This document shows positions 63,032 to 64,000 of a stretch of DNA of 64,000 nt, one piece after another (position 1 is the stretch's first letter; each line of letters opens with the position of its first letter). The stretch spans positions 3,143,501 to 3,207,500 of the forward strand of contig NZ_CP025135.1 of assembly GCF_002833405.1 (NCBI RefSeq), given 5' to 3'. The notes below the pieces were generated by a model, which was not told where the DNA came from, made no database searches, and saw only the letters and a list, made by a program, of their open reading frames with translations. The stretch comes from Planococcus sp. MB-3u-03. GTDB taxonomy: Bacteria > Bacillota > Bacilli > Bacillales_A > Planococcaceae. A program made the translations under genes and the position numbers.

Positions 63032-63961
63032 ATGGATCATAAACTTGAAATCTTCGTGACCACAGCAGAGCAGAAAAGTTTCACGCGCGCAGCCGAGCTG
63101 CTTCACATGACGCCTTCCGCCATTTCTTTGAGCATCAAGGCACTCGAGAAAAAGCTCGGCGTTCGGCTGTTCGACCGCAATAATAAATACGTCCAATTAA
63201 CGGAAGCCGGGCAAGTGAGTTACGGACAGGCTAAAGAGATCCTTCTAAAATACGACCAATTGAAAATCGCCCTGTTAGAACTCGAACCGTCCGCGGCCAT
63301 GCCATTGTCGATCGGGGCGGCCTATACGTTCGGCGAATACTTTCTGCCAAGCATCATCTATGCATTCAACAAACGCCACCCGAACATCACGCCAACCATT
63401 ACAATCCACAACTCCAAAGCCATCATCGAGCAAACCCATAAGCAGGAACTCGATATCGGCTTTATCGTCGAAGGCGACATCGGCAATCCGGATATCGACA
63501 TCGAATTGTTTACGGAAGAAGAAATGGTCATCGTCGCACGCCCCAACCATCCGATTATCCGCAACTCACAAGTCGACCGCCGCTTGCTTGAAGCGGAAAC
63601 TTGGATTATCCGCGAACCCGGCTCCGGCACGCGCGATGTGACCGATAAGCTGTTCGCCCAGCTTGGCATTGCACCGAAGAAAGTGATGAGCTTCGGCAGC
63701 TCCCAGACGATCAAGGAATCGGTCGCACTCGGCCTTGGCATCTCCTACCTATCCGAATCCACCGTCAGAAGCGAGACGAATAGCGGAACCATTGGCGCGA
63801 TCAGCCTGACCGATTTCCCGAACAAGAGCCGTTTTCATTACATCACCCACCGCTCGAGCTTCCATACACAGGCTGCCCAACTGTTTTTGGACTTTCTTGA
63901 CTCCTATGTCATGGATGAAAAAGTCTCGGTGCATACGAAGAAGCGTTTGGCAGACAAATAA
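63032..63961 (+). CDS. LysR family transcriptional regulator
   Basis: A 309-residue LysR with HTH (EIFVTTAEQKSFTRAAELLHMTPSAISLSIKALEKKLG) and a ligand domain with the conserved EPGSGTRDV loop (CysB/CysL-like). It is divergent from the ggt-chr-tct operon and is likely its regulator, sensing a substrate or product of the operon. Start ATG has GAGGTG. Its C-terminus ends at TAA 63959; the remaining 39 bases of the window hold no gene. Confidence 0.92.
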   Translation: MDHKLEIFVTTAEQKSFTRAAELLHMTPSAISLSIKALEKKLGVRLFDRNNKYVQLTEAGQVSYGQAKEILLKYDQLKIALLELEPSAAMPLSIGAAYTFGEYFLPSIIYAFNKRHPNITPTITIHNSKAIIEQTHKQELDIGFIVEGDIGNPDIDIELFTEEEMVIVARPNHPIIRNSQVDRRLLEAETWIIREPGSGTRDVTDKLFAQLGIAPKKVMSFGSSQTIKESVALGLGISYLSESTVRSETNSGTIGAISLTDFPNKSRFHYITHRSSFHTQAAQLFLDFLDSYVMDEKVSVHTKKRLADK

Positions 63962-64000
63962 CGCTTCCGTTTTCCACAATGAAAAATGGCAAGAGGCTGC

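Overview
The window is chromosomal DNA from a low-to-moderate GC Gram-positive bacterium of the order Bacillales. Planococcus or a close Planococcaceae relative is my best guess. I infer this from the family mix (ywr-type gamma-glutamyltransferase with paired chromate-type transporters, FusB-like EF-G-binding protein, cadDCA set, LmrB-type exporters), from Shine-Dalgarno sequences before nearly every gene, and from Bacillus-type Zur, LexA, CadC, T-box and sigma-B-like signals. I saw no rRNA, tRNA, CRISPR array or prophage.

Layout. 0-5.2 kb: end of an ABC exporter operon, an NhaC antiporter, a 135-bp dispersed repeat between two copies of one terminator, and an orphan GAF-PAS histidine kinase. 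5.3-8.4 kb: a LysR regulator, an SDR-acetyltransferase operon and a cyclophilin-like lipoprotein, the last two sharing a duplicated promoter. 8.5-10.3 kb: cobyric acid synthase behind a cobalamin riboswitch with a terminator switch. 11.5-16.1 kb: a MarR regulon (oxidoreductase, exporter, flavin monooxygenase, marR) marked by a common TTAG-n4-CTAA operator. 16.2-17.1 kb: heme O synthase. 17.5-26.9 kb: an accessory array of small or unfamiliar genes separated by at least eight copies of one asymmetric palindrome, mostly one gene per interval. This cassette-like array is the most unusual structure here. 27.4-32.9 kb: a ClpG/ClpK-like disaggregase with a zinc site and a sigma-B-like promoter, then an intact IS21-family element. 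33.1-35.4 kb: glycerol dehydrogenase and an HTH/membrane pair, all broken by single-base indels. 35.6-39.2 kb: cadD-cadC-cadA. 39.3-46.6 kb: MMPL exporter with its TetR, a S51 peptidase, a quinone-oxidoreductase-like enzyme, and a second TetR plus LmrB-like exporter. 46.7-48.3 kb: T-box-controlled tyrosyl-tRNA synthetase with a frameshift. 48.6-57 kb: aldA, a second S51 peptidase, zinc-ribbon proteins, a Zur-box operon for zinc-independent L33 and S14, an SOS-controlled Y-family polymerase, an SDR, a FAH-family enzyme, and an EF-G-binding protein coupled to an L7/L12-like membrane protein. 57-64 kb: a six-gene reverse-strand operon (ggt, two chromate-type half transporters, tctC-tctB-tctA) with a divergent LysR.

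How it fits together: much of the window is regulated stress and efflux modules, each beside its own regulator or riboregulator (LysR, MarR, two TetR, CadC, Zur box, LexA box, B12 riboswitch, T-box). Several reading frames are interrupted by single-base indels, especially at 33-35 kb. Because one of them lies in tyrS, sequence error has to be excluded before calling these true pseudogenes. All family names come from reading the translated sequence by eye. No searches were run.
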